The translations under genes were made by a program, and so were the position numbers. Below the pieces are notes generated by a model. It was not told the DNA's origin. It made no database searches and saw only the letters and a program-made list of their open reading frames with translations. From the NCBI RefSeq assembly GCF_012913485.1, contig NZ_CP051774.1, positions 1,488,001-1,552,000 of the forward strand: a stretch of 64,000 bases of DNA, in the 5' to 3' direction. How positions within the stretch are numbered: position 1 is the stretch's first letter; each line of letters opens with the position of its first letter. Below, one piece after another: positions 1 to 10,219 of this stretch. This DNA is from Luteolibacter luteus. Lineage in GTDB: Bacteria > Verrucomicrobiota > Verrucomicrobiia > Verrucomicrobiales > Akkermansiaceae.

Positions 1-785
1 ATGTTGATCAGGCCCAAGGTGGCATCGAGCATGAAACTGATCTTTGAAGAGAGGAATCCCGCGAACTCGGAAAGCGAATGCAAGTCCCGAGAGACCGGCT
101 TGAGGCGCGGGTAAAGGGCACTCACCCGCGAACCGCCTTCCCCGCTCTCAAAATCGTCTTGGGAGGCATACTGGACCAAGCGCGACAGGCCTACGATACA
201 GTCCCGCTCGCGTGCGATCAGGTCCCCGCTCCGGCCTAGCCGGAAGATGGCTTCACGCAAGTTGTCTTCCGACTCTTTCGCCCGCGGCAGCCGCCTGAAA
301 ATGCGAGCCGAGAGTTCTTCCGTTTCCTTGGAAAGACGTTCGAGAAGATCGGCTTGTCGACCGACAATCGATTCGATCAGGTTCAGGAAAATCTGGTCGC
401 GGCTTGCCAGATGGCGCCGGGAAAACTGGGTCGATACTTGTCGGAAACTCTGCAAGTCCGCATCGCGGATGGTCACCAGATAAGGACCGGCGAAGATGAA
501 GGTGATCTCGGTGGAAACCGGCGCATCACTTTCCGCTCCGGCCAGCAAGGGCGATGTCATGAAGCGGGCTCCATCCTCACAATAGAGCCGGCTGGTGGCC
601 TCGATCTCGCGCATCTCTTCCCGTGTCGGCAGGGAGATGCCGAGCCATCGCTCCACAGCCTTCACCTCCCCCGGTACAGGGCGTACCATATCGATCCAGA
701 TCGTCCCCTTGGGCAGTGCCACCGGGAGCTCACCCTCGGCTTCCGGCTCTTCGCTCGCGGGAGATGGGAAGAGAGTGATCGGCAC
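1..785 (-). CDS. corA: Magnesium/cobalt transporter CorA, N-terminal part (3' end beyond left edge)
   Basis: CorA forms a pentameric inner-membrane channel for Mg2+ and Co2+. The reverse strand reads as an open frame from a GTG at 785 to the window edge, about 261 residues. It holds the cytoplasmic funnel domain, with IWIDMVRPVPGEVKAVERWL near the start and the helical segment around RDQIFLNLIESIVGRQ. It breaks off at FMLDATLGLIN, just before the usual pore helix and the GMN motif, so the two membrane helices lie outside the window. An in-frame TAG four codons upstream of the GTG rules out an earlier start, so GTG is the best start although no Shine-Dalgarno is obvious. The family call is firm; the gene is partial only because the window ends. 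Confidence 0.9.
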   Translation of the reverse strand, partial: MPITLFPSPASEEPEAEGELPVALPKGTIWIDMVRPVPGEVKAVERWLGISLPTREEMREIEATSRLYCEDGARFMTSPLLAGAESDAPVSTEITFIFAGPYLVTIRDADLQSFRQVSTQFSRRHLASRDQIFLNLIESIVGRQADLLERLSKETEELSARIFRRLPRAKESEDNLREAIFRLGRSGDLIARERDCIVGLSRLVQYASQDDFESGEGGSRVSALYPRLKPVSRDLHSLSEFAGFLSSKISFMLDATLGLIN

Positions 786-862
786 GCGGCGAAGCTAAGC
801 TGCGGATAGGCGATGTCCAGCGGCGCAAGGTGACGGAGCGGGAAAAATGACACTGCCCGACA

Positions 863-894
863 CTCTCCGGGTGGCGGCCCGATTGACCGGAGAG
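863..894. other. Inverted repeat in the corA / lipoprotein intergenic region
   Basis: CTCTCCGG at 863-870 and CCGGAGAG at 887-894 are perfect 8-bp inverted arms separated by 16 bases, between the divergent corA start and the small lipoprotein gene at 919. It could be an operator or a leader hairpin. There is no T-run, so a terminator is unlikely. Function is unknown. Confidence 0.35.
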
Positions 895-918
895 AGCGCA
901 GGCCCTTAAATCAATTTC

Positions 919-1251
919 ATGACCCTCAGTAGGCTCCTCTCTGGCTTGACCGCGACTACGCCGCTGCTCATGGCGAGCTGTGTTAGCGTCGTTGACCTTT
1001 CCTCTCGTGAAGCATCGACCTGCGAAGTCCACAAGACCCGGATGGAAGTTGAAACGGTCCGGGGCTCCACGGGATATCCCGGCTATGTTCCGGGCTATAT
1101 CGAGGTGATGGAGCAGGAGTTCCCCCACCATCGCGGACAGCGCCTGTTGGGAGCGGAATATCCGGCGGTCAAGGTGGAGCAAGTGAAAGTGCACGTATGC
1201 TCCGAGTGTGACGAAGCTTACCGGACCTATTGGGCTGAGAGGAATAGCTAG
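919..1251 (+). CDS. Small putative lipoprotein with CxxH and CxxC motifs
   Basis: The product is 110 residues. It begins with a short hydrophobic signal ending in LLMASC, which fits a lipobox with Cys21 as the lipidated residue, so an envelope lipoprotein is likely. The mature part has a Cys-x2-His pair (CEVHKTRM) and near the end a Cys-x2-Cys pair (VCSECDEAYRTYW). Together these could bind a metal ion such as zinc. I do not recognise a named family. It is divergent from corA and convergent with the glycosyltransferase ending at 1261. The lipobox and the spaced Cys/His motifs argue that it is a real gene rather than a chance frame. Confidence 0.65.
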   Translation: MTLSRLLSGLTATTPLLMASCVSVVDLSSREASTCEVHKTRMEVETVRGSTGYPGYVPGYIEVMEQEFPHHRGQRLLGAEYPAVKVEQVKVHVCSECDEAYRTYWAERNS

Positions 1252-1260
1252 GACAGGGAA

Positions 1261-2292
1261 CTAGGCCCGCAGTACTTTCTCATAGAGCGCGATTACCTTC
1301 GCAGTCATCGCGTCGAGCGTGACCTCGGTGGCCACGAGCGCGAAGGACGGCTCAAGTCGTGCCCTCAGATCCGCCGGCTCCGCGAGTGCCATCTTCAAGC
1401 CGCGCACGAGCTCCGGGACCGAGTGGGTTTCCATGAGGGCTTCTTTGGGCAGGAACTCCGGAGCGAAGCCGACCTTCGTCGAGATGCTGGGCACCCGCAT
1501 GTGAAGCGCCTCCGCCAAAGTATAAGGACCGCCCTCATTCCGGGAAGCCACGATGAAAAGATCCGAGCAGCCCATCAGGCCGACGGCATCATCGCGATGG
1601 CCTGCCATCCACACCCGATCGCGCAGTTGGTGGCGATCGAGCAACTGCTCCAACAGTGGACGCTGAATCCCCTCCCCCACCAGCCACAGCTTGAAGCCTG
1701 GCACCTGCGCCATCGCCTCCAGCAGGAGGTCCATGCCCTTTGCTTCGACCAAGCGGCCCACGGTGGAGAAGACCGGCTCCGCCCCGCCGAGAAAGGGGGG
1801 ATTCGTCGCCGCGGCCGCTTCCTTGGTTCCCGGGGGAGGCGGCGCGATCGAATTCCAGATCACATTCGCCGGGATGCCGCCTAGGGAATCCCGGACCTGG
1901 GCGGAAGCGGTGATCACCGCGTCGTAGTCGAGGAAGGGGCGGGAGCTCCGTTTGATGTTCTGGACGGTGGCGACACGCTTGATACCCGGCAGGAAACCTC
2001 GCAGCGCGCGGACCATGGAGCCCGCCTTGTTCGCATGGGCATGGACGATCTGCGGCTTGGTAGAAAGAATCCTTCTCCGCAGCGCGAGGAGATTGAAGGG
2101 ATTCAGCCGCCCGCCACCCATTGGATGAGCGATGAAATCCACCGCCGGTTCGAAATACTGGCGCATCGACTCGTCCGCAACGGCGCTGACGGCATGGCCG
2201 AGGAGGGCCTGCCGGTTGGCGAGTTCAATGACGTTTTTTTCAAGACCGCCCTTTTCGCCAACACTGGCGAGGACGTGGCAGACACGGATCAC
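1261..2292 (-). CDS. Glycosyltransferase family 4 (GT-B fold)
   Basis: This is a 343-residue sugar transferase of the GT4 (group 1) family, which uses nucleotide sugars to build LPS, exopolysaccharide or similar glycans at the inner face of the inner membrane. The N-terminal acceptor domain starts IRVCHVLASVGEKGGLEKNV, with the glycine-rich loop usual for GT-B enzymes, followed by PQIVHAHANKAG. The C-terminal donor domain begins around residue 170 with FSTVGRLVEAKGMDLLLEA and contains the E-x7-E type motif in VASRNEGGPYTLAEALHM. Full length for the family. The gene is separate from, and divergent to, the BamE-like gene and the second glycosyltransferase at 2815. The acceptor and linkage cannot be told from sequence. 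Confidence 0.9.
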   Translation of the reverse strand: MIRVCHVLASVGEKGGLEKNVIELANRQALLGHAVSAVADESMRQYFEPAVDFIAHPMGGGRLNPFNLLALRRRILSTKPQIVHAHANKAGSMVRALRGFLPGIKRVATVQNIKRSSRPFLDYDAVITASAQVRDSLGGIPANVIWNSIAPPPPGTKEAAAATNPPFLGGAEPVFSTVGRLVEAKGMDLLLEAMAQVPGFKLWLVGEGIQRPLLEQLLDRHQLRDRVWMAGHRDDAVGLMGCSDLFIVASRNEGGPYTLAEALHMRVPSISTKVGFAPEFLPKEALMETHSVPELVRGLKMALAEPADLRARLEPSFALVATEVTLDAMTAKVIALYEKVLRA

Positions 2293-2414
2293 GAGGTGGA
2301 GTTTCGGATGCGAAGCCGGAACTGGGAAGTGCGAAGTGGCCCGGCGGGGACGCCTCGGCTTGGCGCGCTGTTCCCCATTGCCAGCCCGGCGCGGCCCATC
2401 CAGAATCCAAGATC

Positions 2415-2762
2415 ATGTTCCGTCCTTTCCTCGTTTTCGCAGTCGGGGTCTTGTTCGGTTGGGGAGTCATTGGATTCATCGCTCCGCTCCCAAGAACCGG
2501 AGATCGCGCCATCGAGGAGATGAAAAAAGTCCGCCCCGGCATGAGCCTGCAGCAGGTGGAGGCAGCCCTCGGCCGGAAGCCCTCCTACCTGAGCAGGCCC
2601 GGGGAAACAGTCGGCACCGAAGCCAGCGCGCAATTCCCGGGAGACTACTGGCAGGAGCACGGCCTGCAAACCTACTTGGTCCAGGGCATAGGGCCCTATC
2701 TGCTCTTCGTCGCCTTCGACCGCAGCGAGCGGGTGACCTTCGTTTCCTTCAGCGCCACCTGA
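2415..2762 (+). CDS. Membrane-anchored BamE/SmpA-like small protein
   Basis: The product is 115 residues with one N-terminal hydrophobic helix (residues about 4-25, FRPFLVFAVGVLFGWGVIGF) serving as signal or anchor. The following IEEMKKVRPGMSLQQVEAAL resembles the start of the BamE/OmlA (SmpA) fold, in which a G-M/T-s-x2-x-V turn opens the domain. The rest (FVAFDRSERVTFVSFSAT) could be its final beta strands. There is no lipobox Cys, so this is not a classical BamE lipoprotein. It sits 52 bp upstream of a glycosyltransferase gene on the same strand and may share its transcript. The domain assignment is by eye and only moderate. Confidence 0.6.
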   Translation: MFRPFLVFAVGVLFGWGVIGFIAPLPRTGDRAIEEMKKVRPGMSLQQVEAALGRKPSYLSRPGETVGTEASAQFPGDYWQEHGLQTYLVQGIGPYLLFVAFDRSERVTFVSFSAT

Positions 2763-2814
2763 TTCGCTCACTTCACACTTTTCACATTCCGCTTCGCGCT
2801 CAAAATCCGCCCAT

Positions 2815-3846
2815 ATGCGCATTGTCCACGCCGCCAACCTCCAGCTCGACAAGGATGGGGCGCATTTGTGGAACCAGGACCAGAAAATCCACCACGGTTT
2901 GATCCGGCTGGGGCACTTCGTGTATCCTTTTTCGATCAATGACCGGGCGCGCATGCTCTCTCCGACGAAGAGCAAGACCTTCGGCAAGGGGCGCGCGAAC
3001 AAGGCTCTCATCGAGACCTGCCGGAATGTCCATCCGGATCTGCTGATCCTGGGACACGCGCAATACATCACCACGGAGACACTACGGGAAATCCGCAGAA
3101 TCTTGCCGCAGATGCGGATCGGCCTTTGGTATGTGGACCCGCTTTGGGATGCGGAGGATACACAGCATCTCCGGGACCGATTGGAAGTTCTGGATGCATT
3201 GTTTTGCTCGACTGGCGGACCTTTGTTGGAGGCTCTCGCGGCCCCGAATTGCCCTACGGCATTCATCCCGAGCGCGGTGGATGCGGGAATCGAATGCCAT
3301 CGCGCCTTCGAAACCCCGGAGGCGGAGATCCAGCATGACTTGCTCTTCTTCGGCAGGGACAAGGGCGAGCCGGGGCGCCGGGCTTTTCTACAGGATCTGA
3401 GGTCCCAGCTTCCCGATCTCCGGGTCGGCTACTACGGCTGCCTGGATCACCCCGGGATCTTCGGATGGGAGAAGGAGCAAATCATCCGTCGCTCCAAGAT
3501 CGCGCTGAACCTTTCCCGCCGAACCGATGTCGAACTCTACTCGTCCTCCCGCATTGCCGAGCTGATGGGCAATGGGATCCTGACCCTTACTCCCCGTGGT
3601 GCAGGACTGGAGGGCCTGTATGCCGAGGATGAGATCATCTATTTTGACGGTGCCGGGGATCTCGCGGAGAAAGTACGATACTTCTCGTCGCACGCCGACG
3701 AGCGGATCGCCATCGCCCGGAAGGGCTGGGAGCGCAACCACCGCGACTATAGCGGAACGGAGATCGCGAGATTCATCGTAAACCTGACCCTGCGCGATCC
3801 CGCATGGGTGACCGCTCCGTGGAGCAGCCATGTCTTCGAAAAGTAG
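2815..3846 (+). CDS. CgeB-like glycosyltransferase
   Basis: A 343-residue protein with the GT-B type layout of the CgeB/DUF3880 glycosyltransferases. The N-terminal half has DLLILGHAQYITTETLREI and RIGLWYVDPLWD. The C-terminal half has DLLFFGRDKGEPGRRAFL, then KIALNLSRRTDVELYSSSRI and AELMGNGILTLTPRGAGL, which match the family's donor-site region and the late E-M-G/A-x-G motif. It likely acts in cell-surface glycan synthesis with the GT4 enzyme at 1261. Its stop is only 3 bp from the convergent cstA stop. No signal peptide, so cytoplasmic. Donor and acceptor are unknown. Confidence 0.8.
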   Translation: MRIVHAANLQLDKDGAHLWNQDQKIHHGLIRLGHFVYPFSINDRARMLSPTKSKTFGKGRANKALIETCRNVHPDLLILGHAQYITTETLREIRRILPQMRIGLWYVDPLWDAEDTQHLRDRLEVLDALFCSTGGPLLEALAAPNCPTAFIPSAVDAGIECHRAFETPEAEIQHDLLFFGRDKGEPGRRAFLQDLRSQLPDLRVGYYGCLDHPGIFGWEKEQIIRRSKIALNLSRRTDVELYSSSRIAELMGNGILTLTPRGAGLEGLYAEDEIIYFDGAGDLAEKVRYFSSHADERIAIARKGWERNHRDYSGTEIARFIVNLTLRDPAWVTAPWSSHVFEK

Positions 3847-3849
3847 GCC

Positions 3850-5895
<2,046 letters not shown>

Positions 5896-5935
5896 GGCGA
5901 AGGGCAGTCCCGGGGCGTTCTTGGGTTTGAAACGC

Positions 5936-5965
5936 AGTTTTCCGGATCGGGGCGGAAGTTTTCCG
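5936..5965. promoter_or_regulatory. Phased direct repeat upstream of cstA
   Basis: AGTTTTCCG occurs at 5936-5944 and again at 5957-5965, exactly 21 bp apart (two helical turns), 41-70 bp upstream of the cstA start. The spacing fits binding of a dimeric regulator on one face of the DNA. The neighbouring LuxR-type regulators are candidates, but this is inference. Confidence 0.4.
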
Positions 5966-6113
5966 AAATCTGTACTGGATGAAAACCCGAAACAGATGGT
6001 CCGCCCGCGATCTTTCGGGGACTTGGGGGCCGGGAACTTCGTATTTCACCGGATTTTCACGGGGCCTTGTCCTTCCAATCATGAATCCCGTTCTCCGTGG
6101 TCAGGATTCGGCC

Positions 6114-6926
6114 ATGGTAGATTCATACCTCCCCATGAATGGCTCCCCGAACCGGCAATCTTCTCTTTCCGAAGAGGATGTGCGGGCGATCGTACGTCTC
6201 TTGGGGAGGGTGATCGCCTCTAGTGGCGACATTGATGCCAAACGGCGGATCCTGATGGAGGGTCTCTGCGATCTGGTCAAAGCCGAGTCATGGGTCTGGT
6301 GCATGGCCGAGTATGAACCGGACCGGGCTCCTTCCTTCGTGGGGATGGTTCATGGCGGCTTCGATGACAGCCGCTTCGCGCGTTTTGTGGAGGCGATGAA
6401 CCACCCTGCGATCGCAGACGTCACGCGGTCTTCCACCTTGGAACTCCAAGCCAAAGGCACGCACCTGACCCGCACGCTGCGCCAGATGGATCCGGACTGC
6501 CTGCTGAAAAGCTCTTCCGCGGCTCCCTATTGGGTGAAGGCAAACATCGGAACCCTGATGGTTTCCCACCGCCCGATGGCCGAAGGGGGAATCAGCACCA
6601 TCGGTGTTTATCGCCAAGTCAGAGCCCCTCATTTCGACGATAGGGAAACCCGGATCGCACACATCCTGCTTTCGGAGGTGCCGTGGCTGCACTTCAGAGC
6701 CTTTCCCGATCAAGGCAACCAGGAAATCGCCCGGCTTTATCCCCGTCACCGCACGATCCTGAATCTGCTCTGCGAGGGCTGGAACCGGAAGAAAATCGCC
6801 GATCATCTGGAACTCTCCATCAATACGGTCCATGGCTACGTGAAGGCCATTTTCCTACACTTCGGCGTCCATTCGCAGGCCGAGCTCATCTCCCGTTTCA
6901 CCAAGGGAGATGGAGGTGACCTTTAG
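6114..6926 (+). CDS. LuxR-type transcriptional regulator with GAF-like sensor domain (paralog 1)
   Basis: With the start at 6114 the product is 270 residues. The C-terminal 60 residues are a LuxR/GerE helix-turn-helix: YPRHRTILNLLCEGWNRKKI, then ADHLELSINTVHGYVKAIF. The N-terminal 190 residues (EEDVRAIVRLLGRVIASSGD onward) look like a GAF-type sensor and lack the usual receiver or autoinducer-domain signatures. The frame extends upstream to 5979, but the start at 6114 has AGGA seven bases before it and matches the beginning of the downstream paralog. The second copy follows after 13 bp, so the two are almost certainly co-transcribed. Divergent to cstA. The ligand and targets are unknown. Confidence 0.85.
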   Translation: MVDSYLPMNGSPNRQSSLSEEDVRAIVRLLGRVIASSGDIDAKRRILMEGLCDLVKAESWVWCMAEYEPDRAPSFVGMVHGGFDDSRFARFVEAMNHPAIADVTRSSTLELQAKGTHLTRTLRQMDPDCLLKSSSAAPYWVKANIGTLMVSHRPMAEGGISTIGVYRQVRAPHFDDRETRIAHILLSEVPWLHFRAFPDQGNQEIARLYPRHRTILNLLCEGWNRKKIADHLELSINTVHGYVKAIFLHFGVHSQAELISRFTKGDGGDL

Positions 6927-6939
6927 AAGGATTTCGGAC

Positions 6940-7794
6940 ATGGAGAGTTCACCCGTCAGCGAGGCCGATGTCAGGGAGATCGTGAGGATCCTCGGCGAAG
7001 TGGCGGCGATGCGTCCGGATCCCGAGGCCCAGCGAAGCTTCCTGATGAAGGAACTGGCCCGCCTGATCGGCGCGGATGCCTGGGTCTGGGCCGTGGCACC
7101 TTTCCTGGAGCCGGACAAGAAGCCGGTCTATGTCTGCCGGCAAACGGGCGGTTTCGACGACGAGCGGATGTCCCGCTATCTCGTCGCGCTCGACCATCCG
7201 GATACCGGAGTAATGACCGGACCATTGGCGGAAGCGCTCATCCGCGAGGGAGCCCAAGTCACGCGCCGGGTGGATCAGATCGTGCCACTTGAGCGTTACC
7301 TCAATTCTCCTGCCTGGCCTTACTGGCAAGCGGCAGACATCGGGCCGATCATTCTCACCCTTCATCCCTTGCCCGGGAAAGGGATCAGCTGCATCGGGTT
7401 CTATCGTTCTGCCAATGCCCCGATGTTCTCCCCGCGAGACTCGCGGATCGCGCACATTTTGCTCTCGGAGGTTCCGATTCTCCATGAAGCGGGGCTTCCC
7501 CTCGAAGCGGCTGGTAAAACGCCGGTTCTCCCGCCCCGCTGCCGACTGATCCTCAATCATTTGGTGACGGGATTGTCACGAAAGGGGATCGCCCACCACC
7601 TTGGCCTCAGCATTAACACCGTGAATGACTACATCAAATTGATTTTCAAACACTTTGATGCCCATTCCCAAGCCGAACTGGTGTCCCGCTTTCACCGGGG
7701 CGACGGGAGGGACACCCCGGATTTGGGGAGTCGCGAAATTTCGTTAAATCCCTATGGTTCTCCAGCCGTGGAAACCGGTCTGGCGGGTCCCTGA
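6940..7794 (+). CDS. LuxR-type transcriptional regulator with GAF-like sensor domain (paralog 2)
   Basis: The 284-residue product is a clear paralog of the preceding gene along its whole length. Shared landmarks are EADVREIVRILGEV at the start, ADIGPIILTLHPLPGKGIS in the middle, RDSRIAHILLSEVPILHEAG before the linker, and the helix-turn-helix GIAHHLGLSINTVNDYIKLI. The start at 6940 has AGAAGGA eight bases upstream, which decides it over the ATG at 6910 inside the previous gene. It has a C-terminal extension of about 25 residues absent from paralog 1. Two adjacent sensors with diverged N-terminal domains suggest related signals or heteromer formation. That is inference. Confidence 0.85.
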   Translation: MESSPVSEADVREIVRILGEVAAMRPDPEAQRSFLMKELARLIGADAWVWAVAPFLEPDKKPVYVCRQTGGFDDERMSRYLVALDHPDTGVMTGPLAEALIREGAQVTRRVDQIVPLERYLNSPAWPYWQAADIGPIILTLHPLPGKGISCIGFYRSANAPMFSPRDSRIAHILLSEVPILHEAGLPLEAAGKTPVLPPRCRLILNHLVTGLSRKGIAHHLGLSINTVNDYIKLIFKHFDAHSQAELVSRFHRGDGRDTPDLGSREISLNPYGSPAVETGLAGP

Positions 7795-7834
7795 AACGCT
7801 CTTCTTCTCTTCTGGAGGGGAGTTGCCATGACAA

Positions 7835-7851
7835 GCCCGCGCTTCGCGGGC
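7835..7851. terminator. Hairpin between convergent genes (possible terminator)
   Basis: GCCCGCG-CTT-CGCGGGC forms a perfect 7-bp GC-rich stem with a 3-base loop in the 85-bp gap between the convergent regulator gene and coaD. It has no adjacent T-run on either strand, so intrinsic termination is plausible but not secure. Confidence 0.4.
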
Positions 7852-7879
7852 CCGCCGACCGCTTTCCCGATTCCCCGCC

Positions 7880-8371
7880 CTAGCGCGCGGAACGCTTTTC
7901 CAGCGCCTCGAACACCGGGACCGGAACGTAACGCCGGACCTGATCTTCCCAACCGGTGGGACCGACGAGGCCCATGACCATGCTGGAAGATACTTCCGCG
8001 ATATCGCGCGGTGGCATCAGGAAGGTCGTGGTGATGTTCGGGGCCAAGTCCGCATTGATGTGCCGCATGACGCGCTCGTACTCGTAGTCGTTGGGTCCGC
8101 GGATGCCCCGGAGGATAAACTTGGCATCCTGCTCGCGCGCGTAGTGGACGAGGTAACGATTGTCGAAGTGGGCGATGGTGAGGCGCTCCGCAGAGGGAAT
8201 CGAGGCGCGCAGCAGCTCCAAGCGCTCATCCACGGTGAAGGTGTAGCTCTTCGCGGGATTGCTACCGATCGCGACGATCAGGCGGTCGAAAAGTTCGAGT
8301 CCCCGCTGGATCATCCACAGGTGACCATTGGTCGGCGGATCGAAGGAGCCGGCGTAAACCGCGGTGCGCAT
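7880..8371 (-). CDS. coaD: Phosphopantetheine adenylyltransferase
   Basis: CoaD transfers AMP from ATP to 4'-phosphopantetheine, giving dephospho-CoA, the fourth step of CoA synthesis in the cytoplasm. The 163-residue length is standard. The nucleotidyltransferase motif is [16 protein letters not shown] at residues about 6-20, with the catalytic His in TNGH. The second ATP-binding segment is [11 protein letters not shown] (residues about 126-136), and [15 protein letters not shown] is the family's R-G-x-R-x2-x-D-Y/F-E region. Single gene, divergent from the nuclease-fold gene at 8443 and convergent with the LuxR-type gene. Confidence 0.95.
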   Translation of the reverse strand: MRTAVYAGSFDPPTNGHLWMIQRGLELFDRLIVAIGSNPAKSYTFTVDERLELLRASIPSAERLTIAHFDNRYLVHYAREQDAKFILRGIRGPNDYEYERVMRHINADLAPNITTTFLMPPRDIAEVSSSMVMGLVGPTGWEDQVRRYVPVPVFEALEKRSAR

Positions 8372-8442
8372 GGGAGGAGGGTGAAATCGTCACAGGGAAC
8401 TTCCAAGTTCCAAAATGCCCCGCCGGGCGCTACGCGTCCCCT

Positions 8443-9300
8443 GTGATCCGATTGCTGGTTTCCCTGCTCGCGATGGCGAGCTCCTTCGCGGCCGAGCCGG
8501 TGCCGATCCGCATCGTGGCGGCCAACCTGACCTCCGACAACAGGCAGACCTACTCGCCGGACAACGGGAACCACAGCAATCCGGAAGGAGCAGGTGCTCG
8601 CATCCTGAAGGCCCTAAAGCCGGATCTGGTGCTCATCCAAGAGTTCAACACCACCATCCCGCCGCGGCAGTGGGTAAACGACGCCTTTGGCAAGGAGTTC
8701 CACTTTGCGAAGGAAGAAACCAAGGGAATCCCGAACGGCGTGATCAGCCGCTTTCCGATCGCCGCCTCCGGCATCTGGGATGATCCGGTGTTAGACAACC
8801 GCGAGTTCTTCTGGGCGCAGGTTCGGATTCCGGAACAGCGGAACTTGTGGGCGATCAGCGTTCACCTCCATGCGAAGAACGCGACCTCGCGGCTCAAGCA
8901 GACGATGGCGCTGATGAAGGCGATCCAAGAGAAGGTTCCGAAGGGTGACCTGATCGTGCTCGGCGGAGACCTCAATACCCGGGGCGTGGCCGAGCCTTGC
9001 TTTGCGGAGATGGCGAAAGCATTCATGCTATCAAAGGAGCCACCCCATGACGGGATGGGAAACATCTTCACGAACAAGCCGCGCAACCGGCCCTATGACT
9101 GGGTGCTCGCCAGCCCTGCGCTCGATGCCCATGAGGTGCCGGTGAAACTAGCGGACAAGGAGTTCGCGGACGGATTGGTCTTTGATACGCGGGTCTTCGA
9201 GCCCCTGGACCAAGTACCCCCGGCACAGGAGGGCGACAGCGGCCTGCAGCAGATGCAACACATGGTGGTGGTCCGGGACTTTCGCTTGCCGATGAAGTGA
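8443..9300 (+). CDS. Secreted endonuclease/exonuclease/phosphatase family protein
   Basis: The 285-residue product starts at a GTG and has a cleavable signal (MIRLLVSLLAMASSFAAEP). The mature protein has the four-layer nuclease/phosphatase fold. Its landmarks are IRIVAANLTSD near the start, LVLIQEFN with the metal-binding Glu around residue 67, ISVHLHAKN, then LIVLGGDLNTRG with the catalytic Asp/Asn pair around residue 177, and RPYDWVLASPAL near the end. The final segment usually carries a Ser-Asp-His triad; here MQHMVVVRDFRL supplies the His. The substrate may be DNA, a phospholipid or a phosphorylated sugar; sequence does not decide. Acts outside the cytoplasm. Confidence 0.85.
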   Translation: MIRLLVSLLAMASSFAAEPVPIRIVAANLTSDNRQTYSPDNGNHSNPEGAGARILKALKPDLVLIQEFNTTIPPRQWVNDAFGKEFHFAKEETKGIPNGVISRFPIAASGIWDDPVLDNREFFWAQVRIPEQRNLWAISVHLHAKNATSRLKQTMALMKAIQEKVPKGDLIVLGGDLNTRGVAEPCFAEMAKAFMLSKEPPHDGMGNIFTNKPRNRPYDWVLASPALDAHEVPVKLADKEFADGLVFDTRVFEPLDQVPPAQEGDSGLQQMQHMVVVRDFRLPMK

Positions 9301-9304
9301 CCGT

Positions 9305-10219
9305 TCAGCTCTCGGCCTCCTCGAAGCGATCGCGACGCCAGATGGTCGGGGAAGTGCCGACGATGCGGGCGAAGCTACGGTTGAACTGCGACAGGGATTG
9401 ATAGCCCACTTCGAAAGCAATCTCCGAGACCCGCTTCTCCGGCTTCAGCAACTCCTTCTTCGCGCGCTCGATACGGCAACGGTTCACGTAATCCGTGAGG
9501 GTAAGGCCGGTAGCCTCCTTGAAGAGACGGCAGAAGTGGGACTCGCTGAGTCCGGCCTCGTGTGCGACGGCACCCAGAGGAAGCGAATCCTCAAGGTGGT
9601 CATGGATGTAGCGGCGGGCCTTGGCGATGGCGGCAGGCTCACGACCTTCCTCAATGATCGCGAGCGATTCAGCGTGGCTGCCGAGTTGTTCGGCAAAGCT
9701 CTGCAGCAGCGTGATCATGCTGGAGTAACGCTCCGGCTCGACCGAGCGGGTCTGGAAATACGTGGAGCGCAGACGTTCCCGCGTCTCCGGGTCCATGTTC
9801 TTCCGGCCGATGCTGCCGAGGAGGGCATCGAACTGCTGCTCGTCAGGCGTGCGCGAGAAGACCTGACCGGTCTTCAGGAAACCGACCACCACATTGCCCA
9901 TTTTCACCGGTACCGCGGAAGCGGTGAGGCCTGCGAAACAATGACAAGTTGAAGGGCCGCTTACGGACGCCTCATGGACGAGACGGCGGTTCGTTTCCAC
10001 ACAGGCCATGCAGGCGGTCTTGCAGTGATTGAGTACCTCGCAGAAGGGACTTCGGTTCACGCTCTGATCGTCCAGACACCACTCCTCCGGATCCGCACCG
10101 ACGAGACGGAGTGGAAGGCCGGTGGCCGTTCGGAAGGCGTCCTGATAGACACGAAACAGATCCGACTGTTTCAGTCGTTCATGCAGGGTGGCTTCAAATT
10201 GCTTGCTCGCCTGGCTCAT
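9305..10219 (-). CDS. AraC-family regulator with PocR-type sensor domain
   Basis: A 304-residue regulator. Residues about 5-170 form a PocR-type ligand-binding domain with its characteristic cysteines: FCEVLNHCKTACMACVETNR and CHCFAGLTASAVPVKMG. The C-terminal 100 residues are an AraC DNA-binding domain with two helix-turn-helix units (LGAVAHEAGLSESHFCRLFK and VSEIAFEVGYQSLSQFNRSF). The frame is open up to 10321, but a start at 10219 matches the domain start and overlaps the end of ccoI by 26 bp, suggesting translational coupling. Cys-rich PocR domains sense small molecules or redox-active ligands. Sitting at the end of the cbb3 locus, it may control that locus, but this is inference. Confidence 0.85.
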   Translation of the reverse strand: MSQASKQFEATLHERLKQSDLFRVYQDAFRTATGLPLRLVGADPEEWCLDDQSVNRSPFCEVLNHCKTACMACVETNRRLVHEASVSGPSTCHCFAGLTASAVPVKMGNVVVGFLKTGQVFSRTPDEQQFDALLGSIGRKNMDPETRERLRSTYFQTRSVEPERYSSMITLLQSFAEQLGSHAESLAIIEEGREPAAIAKARRYIHDHLEDSLPLGAVAHEAGLSESHFCRLFKEATGLTLTDYVNRCRIERAKKELLKPEKRVSEIAFEVGYQSLSQFNRSFARIVGTSPTIWRRDRFEEAES

